Positions 41,587 through 50,975 of a DNA stretch of 64,000 nucleotides are shown in pieces (positions within the stretch are counted from its first letter, which is position 1; the number at the start of each line of letters is the position of its first letter). The position numbers were made by a program, and so were the translations under genes. The notes beneath the pieces are model-generated. The model made no database searches. It was not told where the DNA came from and was given only the letters and a program-made list of their open reading frames with translations. Origin of the DNA: Acidiferrimicrobium sp. IK (GTDB lineage: Bacteria; Actinomycetota; Acidimicrobiia; Acidimicrobiales; Palsa-688); contig NZ_JAIMCB010000006.1 in NCBI RefSeq assembly GCF_025499425.1, positions 1-64,000 on the forward strand, given 5' to 3'.

Positions 41587-42119
41587 GGCCGGCCGCGAGC
41601 CTCGTACACCCGCTCCGCAAAGTCCTCCAGCAGCTCGCTCACCTCCTTGAGCCGCCGCTCACCCCGCCCGGCCGAGGGAGCAGCGAAGATGTCCTTGGTC
41701 CGCAGCTCCCGGTACCAGCGCCGGAGCCGGTCGACGTTCTGCTCCTCCTCGTCGAGCTCGGCGAGGGTGAACTTCTCCTTGTCGATCTCGCCGAGCAGCT
41801 CGGCTTCGGACTTGTCGCACTCCGAGCAGAACTCCACCCACTCGGCTTCGCGCTCCGCGGTGTAGAGGGATTCCACCGCGGCCAAGGTCTCGTCGGAGGC
41901 CGCCACCTCGAAGCACAACGCCTGCCCTCCGGACCGTTTGACCAGCGCCGTCGCCCGCTCCAGTCCTTCGTCGAAGCCGTCCCCCGTCGGGACGGCCCAC
42001 GTCGCCGACTGCAACGCCACCGCGCCGACCCGGCGAAGCTCCCGCCACACCGCCACCCGATGGCGCGACTGCTCACCCGACAACCGGTACGTGAGGATAC
42101 GCCATCCCATGTAACGCAT
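41583..42119 (-). CDS. ChrB N-terminal-domain protein
   Basis: The 178-aa product starts MGWRILTYRLSGEQSRHRVA, then VWRELRRVGAVALQSATWAV and PTGDGFDEGLERATALVKRS, the ChrB N-terminal domain linked to chromate-responsive regulation. The middle is Glu-rich with a Cys pair (FCSECDKSEAELL). It lacks the C-terminal ChrB half found in longer homologues. ATG at 42119 or 42110. ATGTA/TACAT inverted arms overlap the start. Confidence 0.82.
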   Translation of the reverse strand: MRYMGWRILTYRLSGEQSRHRVAVWRELRRVGAVALQSATWAVPTGDGFDEGLERATALVKRSGGQALCFEVAASDETLAAVESLYTAEREAEWVEFCSECDKSEAELLGEIDKEKFTLAELDEEEQNVDRLRRWYRELRTKDIFAAPSAGRGERRLKEVSELLEDFAERVYEARGRP

Positions 42120-42126
42120 GCTACAT
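42109..42126 (-). promoter_or_regulatory. Inverted repeat at the ChrB-like gene start
   Basis: ATGTA and TACAT arms around GCATGC-centred DNA cover the start codons at 42110 and 42119. It could be an autoregulatory site in the 88-bp divergent region with the PAP2 gene; the arms are short. Confidence 0.35.
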
Positions 42127-42207
42127 AGCTGGAGGGTCGCCGGTGCTACGTTGAGGTCACCGTCGGTTCATCCTCTGGTCACCGGCCAGTCATTTTGAGA
42201 AGGCCCC

Positions 42208-42966
42208 GTGGAATTCCTCACCGCCGTTTTGAGCTCAGCCCCGCCGAGCCCGCCGCCCGCTCTCCCCGGCGTGCGGGTGCTGCCACCCAAGAGCCTGAAC
42301 ACCTCGGTCTACCTCGACCTCAACCGCTTCTCCAGGCACACCGCGTGGGCGCACGGCTTCATGCACCACTACGCCCTCTGGTTGGGGCCGGTGCTCCTCG
42401 CCGTCGTGTTCGTCGCGGCCTACGTCGTGTCTTGGTGGCGCCGGGCGCCGCGGGCCGCGGCGCTGCTGCTCCTCGGGGGAATCGGGACCGTAGTCGCTCT
42501 CGGGCTGAACCAGATCGTCGGGCACGCGGCCAAAGAGCTGCGACCCTACGCGGCTCACCCCAACGTCTTGGTGTTGGTGGCCAAGGCCAACGACTACTCG
42601 TTCCCCTCCGACCACTCGATCGTCGCCGGTGGCCTCACCGTCTCGGTCCTCGTGGCCCTCGCCGGCGGGGCGTGGAAGGGTCGCCGCCCGGCGGGAGATG
42701 CTCTTCGGGAGGGGGCGGCGGCGCCGGGGATCCTCAAAGCCCTCGCCGCGGCCAACGTCGTGCTCGGTGTGTTCCTCTGCTTCGCTCGGGTCTACGTAGG
42801 CGCCCACTACCCAGGAGACGTCGTGGCCGGCTACCTGCTCGCCGGCGTCGTCGTGCTGGCGGCGTTCCTGCTGAGACCCCTCGTCTTCCGGGCGGTCGGG
42901 GCCATCGAGGCGACGGGGGCGGGGAGCCTCTTGCGGCGCCCGGGAGCGGTACCGGCCGACGTCTAG
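42208..42966 (+). CDS. PAP2-family membrane phosphatase
   Basis: The 252-aa product has the three phosphatase motifs: KELRPYAAHP, PSDHSIVAGG and RVYVGAHYPGDVVAGY. About five to six membrane helices surround them. Members remove phosphate from lipid or isoprenyl phosphates (for example undecaprenyl pyrophosphate) at the outer membrane face. GTG start at 42208 preceded by GAGAAGG. The gene stands alone on the plus strand. Confidence 0.9.
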   Translation: MEFLTAVLSSAPPSPPPALPGVRVLPPKSLNTSVYLDLNRFSRHTAWAHGFMHHYALWLGPVLLAVVFVAAYVVSWWRRAPRAAALLLLGGIGTVVALGLNQIVGHAAKELRPYAAHPNVLVLVAKANDYSFPSDHSIVAGGLTVSVLVALAGGAWKGRRPAGDALREGAAAPGILKALAAANVVLGVFLCFARVYVGAHYPGDVVAGYLLAGVVVLAAFLLRPLVFRAVGAIEATGAGSLLRRPGAVPADV

Positions 42967-42997
42967 GCGTCCGCCGGTCGTTCGGCCGACGGCGGCT

Positions 42998-44050
42998 TCA
43001 GGTCAGGGCCACTTCCTGGCCGCTGCCCGCCGAACGGCGGGCGGCCTCGATGATCTCCAGGCCGGCCACGGCGTCGCCCGGCGCGACCGGGGGCGGGGCG
43101 CCGTCGCGCACCGCGGCGACCACCCCGGCGTAGAAGTCGGGGTACGCGCCGGCGCAGGTCTCGACCGCCTCGGTGCCGCCGTCCACCCCGAGGCGACCCC
43201 ACGTCGCCTCCGGGTCGCGTCCCCATCCGTCGCCCGGCACGGCGCCGGCCCGCAGGGCGGCTTCCTGCCCGTCGATACCCCACTTGGTGAACCCTCCGTG
43301 GTCCCCGAGCAGCCGGAAGCGGGGTCCGGCCTGGGGGGCCGTCGCGCTCATCCACAGGTGGGACCGCACGCCGCTGACGTGGGTGAGGGCCATGAAGCTG
43401 TCGTCGTCGACCTGCGCCCCGGGCCGGCGCAGGTCCATCTCGGCGTACACCGCCCGGACCGGCCCGAACAGTTGCAGCGCCTGGTCGACGAGGTGCGGGC
43501 CGAGGTCCCACAGCACCCCGCCGGCGTCGCCCAGCCCGGGGTGCTCCCGCCAGCCCGCTTTGATCGCCGGGCGCCACCGCTCGAAGCGGGACTCGAAGCG
43601 GGCCACCTGCCCGAGGCGCGCCCCGTCGAGCAGGTCCCGCACGGTCAGGAAGTCGCCGTCCCACCGGCGGTTGTGGAACACCGTCAGCACCACGCCGCGG
43701 TCCTCCGCGCTGGCCGCCAGCCGGCGGGCGGCGTCGGCGGAGGCGGCCATCGGCTTGTCGACGACCACCGCCAGGCCGGCGTCGACGGCTCGTTGGGCGA
43801 GGGGGGCGTGGGTCCGGTTGGGGGTGGCGACGACGATCACGTCCAGGTCCCGGGCGAAGAGGGCGTCGGCGTCGGCGACGACGGTCGCCTCCGGGAAGCG
43901 GGCCGCGGCCCGCGCCGCCCGCCCGGCGTCGGAGGTCACGATCGCGTCCAGTCGCAGCCCGGCCACCGCGGCCACCAGCGGAGCGTGGAAGTACTCGCCG
44001 GCCAGCCCGTAGCCGACCAGCCCGACACGGAGGTCTGCGGCGTGGGTCAC
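42998..44050 (-). CDS. Gfo/Idh/MocA family oxidoreductase
   Basis: The 350-aa product has the N-terminal Rossmann motif RVGLVGYGLAGEYFHAPLVA, EKP-like VVVDKPMAASADAARRL (catalytic Lys), and the C-terminal domain starting FHNRRWDGDFLTVRDLL, with GVLWDLGPHLVDQAL carrying the conserved Asp and His. It is similar to the YdgJ-type group. The likely role is NAD(P)-dependent oxidation of a sugar or cyclitol. GTG at 44050. Confidence 0.91.
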   Translation of the reverse strand: MTHAADLRVGLVGYGLAGEYFHAPLVAAVAGLRLDAIVTSDAGRAARAAARFPEATVVADADALFARDLDVIVVATPNRTHAPLAQRAVDAGLAVVVDKPMAASADAARRLAASAEDRGVVLTVFHNRRWDGDFLTVRDLLDGARLGQVARFESRFERWRPAIKAGWREHPGLGDAGGVLWDLGPHLVDQALQLFGPVRAVYAEMDLRRPGAQVDDDSFMALTHVSGVRSHLWMSATAPQAGPRFRLLGDHGGFTKWGIDGQEAALRAGAVPGDGWGRDPEATWGRLGVDGGTEAVETCAGAYPDFYAGVVAAVRDGAPPPVAPGDAVAGLEIIEAARRSAGSGQEVALT

Positions 44051-44164
44051 CGGCCCAGCCAAGCACACACCGACGGGCAGGAGAGGGGACAAGCGCCAGC
44101 GCTTGAACCTGCCAGTCGCCCCCCGGACGGCTTCCCCAACCGGGGCACCGTCCCCCGACGCGAC

Positions 44165-44199
44165 CCGTCCCACCCGCCGGGGGCGTGCGGGTGGGACGG
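44165..44199 (-). terminator. Hairpin after the DHA2 exporter gene
   Basis: Perfect 13-bp arms (CCGTCCCACCCGC and its complement) around a 9-base loop, 47 bases after the exporter stop (44246) on the minus strand. No U run. Nothing coding seen in 44051-44245. Confidence 0.6.
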
Positions 44200-44245
44200 T
44201 GCGGGGGGAGCTTGTCGAGGCAGGGTTACCCTGCGAGGCGAGGCT

Positions 44246-45784
44246 CTATGCGCCGTCGGCGCCGGAGGTGGTCGCCGCCGCGGCCGACTCGGCGAGGGGC
44301 AGCGGGCCGCCCTCGCCGAGCGGGTTGGCCTCGGCGCTGCTGCGCAGCTTGATCTCCCGGAGGGCGAACGAGATGACGAAGGCCAGCGCGGCGACCGGCA
44401 CCGCGTACAGGTAGGCCTGATCCATGCCGTGGGTGAAGGCGTGCAGCGGCCCCTGGACCGGCCCGTAGCGGTGGATGTAGCCGGGGGCGGAGGACTTCTC
44501 CTGGGCGATCAGCACCGCGCCGAGCACCGCGGAGCCGATCGCCCCGCCGAGGGTCCTAAAGAACGTCACCGCCGAGGTGCCCACCCCCATGTCCTGGGGC
44601 TTCACCGAGTTCTGCACGGCCAGGACCAGGGTCTGCATGAACAGCCCGAGCCCGGCGCCGACCACGAAGATCATCCCCGAGACCACCCAGAAGTTGGTGT
44701 CCACCGAGATCCGGGTGAGCAGCACGAACCCGATGGTCGTGATGGCGGTGCCGACCACGACGTACGCCTTGTACTTGCCGGTCCTGGAGATGAGCTGCCC
44801 GGAGCCGATCGAGGTGATCAGCAGGCCGCCGAGGAGCGGCAGGAGCCGCAGCCCTGACAGCGTCGGGCTGACGTGGCGGACCGTCTGCATGTACTGGGGC
44901 AGGAAGATGATCGCCCCGAACATGACCGCGCCGGTGATGAAGCCCATCAGGTTGGCGACGCTGAACACCTTGTTGGAGAACAGCCGCAGCGGCAGGATCG
45001 GCTCCGCGGCGCGCCGCTCCCAGAAGACGAACGCCACGGTCAACAGGAGCCCGACGACCCCGTACACCATCGACGCGGTGGTGAACGAGGCGGTCTGCCC
45101 GGCGTCTTGAACGCCGACGAGGAACAGCCCGACGCCGGCCACGAGCAGCACGGCTCCGGTCCAGTCGATCCGGGCTCTGCGGGGGTTGTGGTCGAGTTGT
45201 AGCACCCGGTTGACGACCACCAGGGCGACGATGCCGATCGGGATGTTCACGTAGAACACCCACCGCCACGACGCCTGGTCGACGAGGAACCCGCCGATCA
45301 GCGGTCCGAGCACGCTCGACGCCCCGAACACCGCCCCGAAGTAACCCTGGTACCGGCCCCGGTCGCGGGGCGGGATGACGTCTCCGATGATCGACATGGC
45401 CAGCGACATCAGCCCGCCGGCGCCGAGGCCCTGCACCGCCCGGAAGCCGATCAGCTGGAACATGTTCTGGCTGAGGCCGGAGAGGACCGACCCGGCCAGG
45501 AAGATGACGATGGCCAGCTGGAAGATCCGCTTGCGCCCGTAGAGGTCGCTGATCTTGCCGTAAAGCGGGGTGGTGACCGTCGAGGTCAGCAGGTACGCGG
45601 TGACCACCCAGCTGTAGAGGTCGGGGCGGTGGAAGTCCCGGCTGATCGTGGTCAACGCGGTCGAGACGATCGTCTGGTCCAGCGCGGCCAGGAGCATGCC
45701 GAGCAGGAGGCCGGACATGATCAGCAGGATCTGCCGGTGGTTGTAGGTGCGCGCCTCGGCGGGCGCGGCCAAGTCGGTGGTCAC
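44246..45784 (-). CDS. DHA2-family (14-helix) MFS drug exporter
   Basis: The 512-aa product has DHA2 motifs LDQTIVSTALTTISRDF in helix 1, WVVTAYLLTSTVTTPLYGKI, SDLYGRKRIFQLAIVIFLAG (motif A), and VFGASSVLGPLIGGFLVDQA with WRWVFYVNIPIGI (motif C and following). Fourteen helices are apparent. GTG start with AAGGAG upstream. Overlaps the TetR gene by 4 bases, so repressor and exporter are coupled and probably ligand-induced together. Confidence 0.93.
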   Translation of the reverse strand: MTTDLAAPAEARTYNHRQILLIMSGLLLGMLLAALDQTIVSTALTTISRDFHRPDLYSWVVTAYLLTSTVTTPLYGKISDLYGRKRIFQLAIVIFLAGSVLSGLSQNMFQLIGFRAVQGLGAGGLMSLAMSIIGDVIPPRDRGRYQGYFGAVFGASSVLGPLIGGFLVDQASWRWVFYVNIPIGIVALVVVNRVLQLDHNPRRARIDWTGAVLLVAGVGLFLVGVQDAGQTASFTTASMVYGVVGLLLTVAFVFWERRAAEPILPLRLFSNKVFSVANLMGFITGAVMFGAIIFLPQYMQTVRHVSPTLSGLRLLPLLGGLLITSIGSGQLISRTGKYKAYVVVGTAITTIGFVLLTRISVDTNFWVVSGMIFVVGAGLGLFMQTLVLAVQNSVKPQDMGVGTSAVTFFRTLGGAIGSAVLGAVLIAQEKSSAPGYIHRYGPVQGPLHAFTHGMDQAYLYAVPVAALAFVISFALREIKLRSSAEANPLGEGGPLPLAESAAAATTSGADGA

Positions 45785-46464
45785 GTGGAAGCTCCTTGAG
45801 CGGTGGGGACGGCGAGGCGGGAAGCGCCCGCAGAGGGGACCGGCAGCCCGGCTTTGACCGCGGCGAGGGCGTCGTCGATGAGGGTGGTCAGGTCCTGCTC
45901 GGGGTGCTCGGCCCAGTGCATCATCGCGGTGCGGGCGGCGACCACGCCGATGTTGACCACGAGCAGCGGGTAGAGGTCCTGGTCGGTGTCGGATCCGATG
46001 GCGGCGGCGATGATGCCGGCCACCCGCCGGCCCATCTCCTCCCACTGCGCCGACGCGACGGAAAACAGCATCGGCTCGTCGCGCATCAGCTTCATTCGCC
46101 GGCGGAGCTGGTCGGAGCTGAGGTCCTTCCAGGCCGACTCGGCGCGCATCGCGCCGTGGACCGCGTCTAGCGGTGAGTCTCCGGCGGCCAGCCGCTCCGA
46201 CACGGCTTCGCAGACCCGGGCGTTGCGCTCGCTGTCGCTGCCGAGGACGGCCTCCTCTTTGGAGGAGTAGTAGTTGAAGAACGTGCGGGTGGCGACGTCG
46301 ACCCGGTCGGTGATCGCTTCGATGGTCACGTGGGCCAGGCCCCGCTCCTCGACCAGCGCCCAGGCGGCCTCGTGCAGCGCCTGGCGGGTGGCCTGCTTTT
46401 TGCGCTCCCGGCGGCCGGGCTGCTCGGTGAGCGTCTCGGTGTGCGTGCCCATAACGAACTTCAT
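45781..46464 (-). CDS. TetR-family repressor of the DHA2 exporter
   Basis: The product of about 227 aa has an N-terminal HTH (RQALHEAAWALVEERGLAHV, TIEAITDRVDVATRTFFNYY) followed by SSKEEAVLGSD, the standard TetR start. The C-terminal ligand domain is all-helical and variable. The start is ATG at 46464 (MKFVMG) or 46452. A near-perfect 10-bp inverted repeat at 46475-46497 lies just upstream and is the likely operator. Confidence 0.9.
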   Translation of the reverse strand: MKFVMGTHTETLTEQPGRRERKKQATRQALHEAAWALVEERGLAHVTIEAITDRVDVATRTFFNYYSSKEEAVLGSDSERNARVCEAVSERLAAGDSPLDAVHGAMRAESAWKDLSSDQLRRRMKLMRDEPMLFSVASAQWEEMGRRVAGIIAAAIGSDTDQDLYPLLVVNIGVVAARTAMMHWAEHPEQDLTTLIDDALAAVKAGLPVPSAGASRLAVPTAQGAST

Positions 46465-46474
46465 CGTACAGGGC

Positions 46475-46497
46475 AATTCTGCAGTAGCTGCAAAATT
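46475..46497 (-). promoter_or_regulatory. TetR operator
   Basis: AATTCTGCAG and CTGCAAAATT are inverted arms (9 of 10 matches) around TAG, 10 bases upstream of the TetR start and 84 bases from the divergent GlmS-like gene. Confidence 0.65.
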
Positions 46498-46581
46498 TCG
46501 TCTTCTGCGACCGTCCGGGGTGGGGGGTGAGGGCAGGGGGTCGCGGTCCGAGGCCGGCGCCCGCCGGTAGCCTTACGGGCC

Positions 46582-49500
46582 ATGTGTGGGATCGTCGCCG
46601 TGCTCGCCCGGCCGCCGAGGCGCCCGATTCCCGACGCCGCCGCGGTGGCGGAGGCGGTGGCGGCCGCCGTCGGGTCGATCGACCAGGGAGCCGGGATCCT
46701 CGGCCGTGACCCCGCCGCGGGCCTGGCCGCGCTCGACGCGGCCGCCGCCACCCTCGAAGACGCCAACCGCACCCTGCGCGGGGTGCCCGGCGTCGCCGGG
46801 CTGCTCGCCGGTCCCGGCGCAGAGGCCCTCGAAGCGGTCGTCGCCGCGTCGGGGGTCCTCGGCGCCCGCCTGGCCGCGCTGGAGGCCGATCTCGACCAGG
46901 GCGTCATCGCCGTCGCCGCCGGCGACCAAGAAGCGGTAAACGCGGCCATGGTCCGGCTGAAGGACGGCTGGTGGGCCATCGACCGGGACCGGGTCGGGGC
47001 GGCCCGGGCGGTCGCCGACCTGGCCGCGTTGTGCCCCTCCGAAGGAGGCCTCGGCCTCAACACCCTCTCCGGGTACTGGGCCATCCAGGTGGCCCTGGCG
47101 TCGATCGACCGCCTCGAGGTCCGCGGCCGCGACTCGGCGGGGGTGCACGTCCTCGTCGCCGGTCACGGCCTCGACGTCGAGGCTCCCGAGATCCAGTCGC
47201 TGCTCGGCGCCCGGGCCGCCGACCCGCTGTTCACGTCTTTCGGGGTGCGGACCCGGCCCGACTGCCTCAGCCTGGTCTACAAGGCCGCGGCGGAGATCGG
47301 CGAGCTGGGCGACAACGTCTCGGCGCTGCGCGCCGCGGTGCGCGGCGACGCCCTCCTGGCTCTGGCCCTGGCCCAGCCCGGCGCCCGGGTCACCGTGGTC
47401 GGCCACACCCGCTGGGCCAGCGTCGGGATCATCTCCCAGGCCAACGCCCACCCGCTGAACTCCGACGAGACGGGCCGTCGCGACGGGCCTTACGTCGTCG
47501 GGGCGTTGAACGGCGACGTCGACAACTACCTCGACCTGCGCCTCTCCGAGCACCTGGCGCTGCCGGCGGAGGTGACCACCGACGCCAAGGTCATCCCGAC
47601 GCTGGTGTCGCACCGCCTGGCCGCCGGCGACCCGATCGACGACGCCTTCGCCCGGACCGTCGCCCGCTTCGAGGGGTCCGTCGCCATCGCGGTGTCGGCG
47701 GCGGACAGCCCCGACCGGCTGCACCTGGCGCTTCGCGGGTCGGGCCAGAGCCTCAACGTCGGCCTGGCCGAGGACGCCTACGTGGTCGCCAGCGAGGCCT
47801 ACGGCCTGGTGGAGGAGACGCCCTGCTATGTCCGCCTCGACGGGGAGGTGACCCGCGGCCAGACCGTGGTCCTCGACCGGGCCGGCGCCGGCACGCTCGA
47901 AGGTATGCGTGTTTCTACCTACGCCGGCGCGACGATCACCCTCGACGACGGCGACGTCGTGACCGCCGCCATCACCACCCGGGACATCGACCGGGCCGGC
48001 TTTCCCCACTTCTTGCTGAAGGAGATCGAAGAAGCCCCCCGCTCGTTCCGCAAGACGCTCCGAGGGCGGATCGCCACGACCGACAGCGGACGCCTCGCCG
48101 CCCGGCTCGGCCCCGACGCGCTGCCGCCCGCGGTCATCGACGAGGTCGCCGCCGGGCGGCTGCGGCGGATCCTGGTCATCGGGCAGGGCACCGCCGCCGT
48201 CGCCGGGCAGGCCGTCGCCGCGGCGCTGACCCGGGTGCTGCCCGGCGTCGCGACCAGCGCGGTGCCCGCCACCGAGCTGTCCGGCTTCGGGCTGACCGAC
48301 GACATGTCCGACACCTTGATCGTCGCCATCAGCCAGTCGGGGACCACCACCGACACCAACCGCACCGTCGACTTGTGCCGGGGCCGGGGGGCGCAGGTGA
48401 TCTCGGTGGTCAACCGCCGCAACAGCGACCTGGCCGCCAAGTCCCACGGGACGCTCTACACCTCCGACGGGCGCGACGTGGAGATGAGCGTGGCGTCGAC
48501 GAAGGCGTTCTACGCCCAGGTGGCCGCCGGCTGGGTGCTTGCGGTGGCCCTCGCCGACGCGGTCGGCGCCCTCGACCCCGCCGAGTCCGACGCCATCCTG
48601 CGCGCCCTGCGGGAACTCCCCGACGCCATGGAGGAGGTGGTGCGCCAACGTCCTCGTATCGGTCGCATCGCCGCCGCGCTCGGGCCTCCCCGCCGGTACT
48701 GGGCGATGGTCGGCAGCGGGCCCGACCGCGTCGCGGCGGAGGAGATCCGCATCAAGCTTTCCGAGCTTTGCTACAAGGCCATCGCCTGCGACGCGACCGA
48801 GGACAAAAAGCACATCGACTTGTCCTCCGAGCCGCTCATCTTGGTGTGCGCCGGTGGTCTGTCGGGGCCCAACGCCGACGACGTGGCCAAGGAGGTGGCG
48901 ATCTACCGGGCCCACAAGGCCGCGCCGGTGGTGATCGCCGCGGGGGGCGAAGGCGCCCGCTACGACGCCGCGCTGGAGGTCATCGAAGTCCCGGCGTGCG
49001 CCCCCGAGCTGGCGTTCGTGCTCTCGGCGATGGTCGGTCACCTCTTCGGGTACGAAGCGGCGCTGGCCATCGACAGCCAGGCCCTGCCCCTACGCGCCGC
49101 GCGCGCCGCGATCGAGGCCGTCGCCGGTGACGGCCCCTCGTCGCTCGAGCGGCTCGGCCCGAGGCTGCGGGAGGCCAGCCGGCCGTTCCTCGAGGGCCTG
49201 CGCGGGGGTGCCTACAACGGCCACATGGAGGCGGCCACCGCCGTCCGGCTGGTCTCCCTGCTGCACTACGCGACCGGCGACCTGCCCGTCGAGAACTACG
49301 AGCTCGAGACGGGCAAGGTCGGCTCGCCCGGTGTGGTCGTCGCCGACCTGCTCGACGCGCTGAGCACCGGCATCGACGAGCTGACCCGCCCCGTCGACGC
49401 CATCAAGCACCAGGCCAAGACCGTCACCGTCGGGATCTCCCGCAGCGAGGACGCCCTGCTCAGCAAGCTCCTGGTCAAAGAGACCATGGCCGCCGGCGCC

Positions 49501-50052
49501 ACCGCCGACCTCCTCGGCTACCGGGCCCTGCGGGCGCTGGCCGCCCTCGACCCGGCCGTCGAGGCGGTGCTCGGCTTCACCCGCTACCGCATCGACCCCG
49601 CCCCGACACCCCCCGGGAGGGTCCATCCCCCCGCCGGCGCCCTGGCCGCGACCATCACCGTGGTCGACCAGGGAGGCATGGCCGCCAACCTGCCGTCGCG
49701 CACCGCGTCCGACCCGCGCCTGCGCGGCACCAAGCACCGCGCCGCGGACGAGCGGGAGGTGACCGTCGCCCGGGGCCGCAGCGACAACCGGACGGTGATC
49801 TTGATCCCCGAGGCGAAAGGGAGCCAGGTGACCGGCATGACCCTGCTGCACGTCCAGTTCGCCTCGCACCTGCCGGCCGCCGCGGCCCGGGAGGTGCTGA
49901 GCGGCTACCGCGGCCGGTACTCGGCGCTGTCGGACGCGGTGACTGAGACCGAGCCTTCCTTCGACGACGAGGTCCTGGCCCGGGTGCCGGTAGTGGACCT
50001 GCTCACCGAGCCGGTCTACGTCCTCGCCGAGCGGTGGCGGCGAGCGGCGTGA
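46582..50052 (+). CDS. Very long GlmS-like protein (glutamine amidotransferase plus SIS domains) with N-terminal insertion and C-terminal extension
   Basis: The 1156-aa product starts MCGIVAVLARP, with Cys 2 as the nucleophile of an Ntn glutamine amidotransferase. In ordinary GlmS (about 610 aa) the RGYDSAG motif comes within 30 residues; here RGRDSAG is at 181-187, so a helical insert of about 150 residues (10-165) splits the domain. VVGHTRWASVG, GALNGDVDNY and two SIS domains follow (VAISQSGTTTDTNRTVDLCR near 580, and RIKLSELCYKAIACDATEDK). After about residue 860 comes a 300-residue extension with no recognised domain. It may be the cell's glucosamine-6-phosphate synthase or a specialised relative; the substrate is unproven. 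Confidence 0.85.
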   Translation: MCGIVAVLARPPRRPIPDAAAVAEAVAAAVGSIDQGAGILGRDPAAGLAALDAAAATLEDANRTLRGVPGVAGLLAGPGAEALEAVVAASGVLGARLAALEADLDQGVIAVAAGDQEAVNAAMVRLKDGWWAIDRDRVGAARAVADLAALCPSEGGLGLNTLSGYWAIQVALASIDRLEVRGRDSAGVHVLVAGHGLDVEAPEIQSLLGARAADPLFTSFGVRTRPDCLSLVYKAAAEIGELGDNVSALRAAVRGDALLALALAQPGARVTVVGHTRWASVGIISQANAHPLNSDETGRRDGPYVVGALNGDVDNYLDLRLSEHLALPAEVTTDAKVIPTLVSHRLAAGDPIDDAFARTVARFEGSVAIAVSAADSPDRLHLALRGSGQSLNVGLAEDAYVVASEAYGLVEETPCYVRLDGEVTRGQTVVLDRAGAGTLEGMRVSTYAGATITLDDGDVVTAAITTRDIDRAGFPHFLLKEIEEAPRSFRKTLRGRIATTDSGRLAARLGPDALPPAVIDEVAAGRLRRILVIGQGTAAVAGQAVAAALTRVLPGVATSAVPATELSGFGLTDDMSDTLIVAISQSGTTTDTNRTVDLCRGRGAQVISVVNRRNSDLAAKSHGTLYTSDGRDVEMSVASTKAFYAQVAAGWVLAVALADAVGALDPAESDAILRALRELPDAMEEVVRQRPRIGRIAAALGPPRRYWAMVGSGPDRVAAEEIRIKLSELCYKAIACDATEDKKHIDLSSEPLILVCAGGLSGPNADDVAKEVAIYRAHKAAPVVIAAGGEGARYDAALEVIEVPACAPELAFVLSAMVGHLFGYEAALAIDSQALPLRAARAAIEAVAGDGPSSLERLGPRLREASRPFLEGLRGGAYNGHMEAATAVRLVSLLHYATGDLPVENYELETGKVGSPGVVVADLLDALSTGIDELTRPVDAIKHQAKTVTVGISRSEDALLSKLLVKETMAAGATADLLGYRALRALAALDPAVEAVLGFTRYRIDPAPTPPGRVHPPAGALAATITVVDQGGMAANLPSRTASDPRLRGTKHRAADEREVTVARGRSDNRTVILIPEAKGSQVTGMTLLHVQFASHLPAAAAREVLSGYRGRYSALSDAVTETEPSFDDEVLARVPVVDLLTEPVYVLAERWRRAA

Positions 50053-50182
50053 GCCACCCCGAGCCCGGCCCACGCCCCAGCCGGCAGAGTCGGGCTGACG
50101 ACGCCGGCCGGGCCCCGGCGGTGACCGCAGCGGTCCTGGCCGCGCCGTTCCCGACGCCAGCGGTGACGTCGTTCGTGGCGTT

Positions 50183-50575
50183 TTGAGCGGAGCCGGCCGG
50201 CTCGTCGGGTTGGGTATCGACTCGGTCGACATTCCCCGCCTGGCCGCGATGCTGCGCCGGCGACCGTCCATGGCCGAGCGGCTCTTCACCGCCGGCGAAC
50301 GGGCCTACGCCGCGGAGCTGCGCAACCCGGCGCCGTCCCTGGCCGCCCGGTTCGCGGCCAAGGAGGCGACCATGAAGGCGATGGGCGTCGGGCTCGGCGC
50401 AATGGACTTCACCGATGTCGACCTTCGCCGGGACGGGCTCGGCCCGCCGGCGCTTCACGTCACCGGCCGGGCCGGCGCTCTGGCGGCGTCGCTCGGGGTG
50501 ACGGGATGGATGGTGTCGCTGACCCACACCGACTCGGTCGCCTCCGCGGTCGTCGCCGCGTTGGCCGGCCCGTGA
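50183..50575 (+). CDS. acpS: Holo-[acyl-carrier-protein] synthase
   Basis: The 130-aa product has LVGLGIDSVDIPRLAAMLRR with the Mg-binding Asp, RLFTAGERAYAAELRNPAPS, and LAARFAAKEATMKAMGVGLG with the second acidic residue, then HVTGRAGALAASLGVTGWMV and SLTHTDSVASAVVAAL. Length is usual for AcpS, which attaches 4'-phosphopantetheine to acyl carrier protein. TTG start at 50183. The neighbours nnr and alr are common companions of acpS. Confidence 0.93.
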   Translation: MSGAGRLVGLGIDSVDIPRLAAMLRRRPSMAERLFTAGERAYAAELRNPAPSLAARFAAKEATMKAMGVGLGAMDFTDVDLRRDGLGPPALHVTGRAGALAASLGVTGWMVSLTHTDSVASAVVAALAGP

Positions 50576-50975
50576 CCGGGGCGGCCCCGCCCGGCTGACC
50601 CGGGCGTGGCGGGTTCTTGGCTCCCAGGCGATCGTGCTGAGCGGGCCGGGCGTAGAAGCCGGGCGGAGTCGGCGCGGCGGACTTCGAAAGGCACGAGCCG
50701 GCCTGCGCCCGACTCGCTACCGCCCTCGACTCGCTTCGCTCGCTCGGTTGGTGTCGGGCTGACGCTGCCCCGACCCTCCCGGCGGGGGAACCGCCGGGCC
50801 GGGTGGGAGACCAGGAGCTGGCGTCCGCGCGGGTTGTACAGGCGATGTCAACCGATGGTTGCAACGAGTTGGGCGGGCCGTTGGGGTAGAGGACCGACGT
50901 GCCACGCTTCGCAGCCCCGCCGTCCCTCCAGCCGCCGTGCGACGGGCGGCGCCGGCCGCGCCGGGAGGCCCGGGC
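50576..50975. other. 400-bp stretch without a recognised gene between acpS and nnr
   Basis: Open frames on both strands lack family resemblance. The stretch contains repeated CTCGCTTCGCTCGCTC-like runs (around 50728-50747) and a short inverted repeat CAACC-GAT-GGTTG near 50850. An RNA or decayed element cannot be excluded, but nothing supports one. Confidence 0.45.

Noticed and set aside
46573..49041. Long minus-strand open frame of over 800 codons opposite the GlmS-like gene
   Set aside because: It is antisense to a protein with clear motifs; its product is Gly/Arg/Val-rich with no family resemblance. High GC leaves such frames open.
50700..50900. Decayed insertion sequence or RNA gene between acpS and nnr
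   Set aside because: No transposase motif, tRNA cloverleaf or strong hairpin could be shown; only short repeats are visible.
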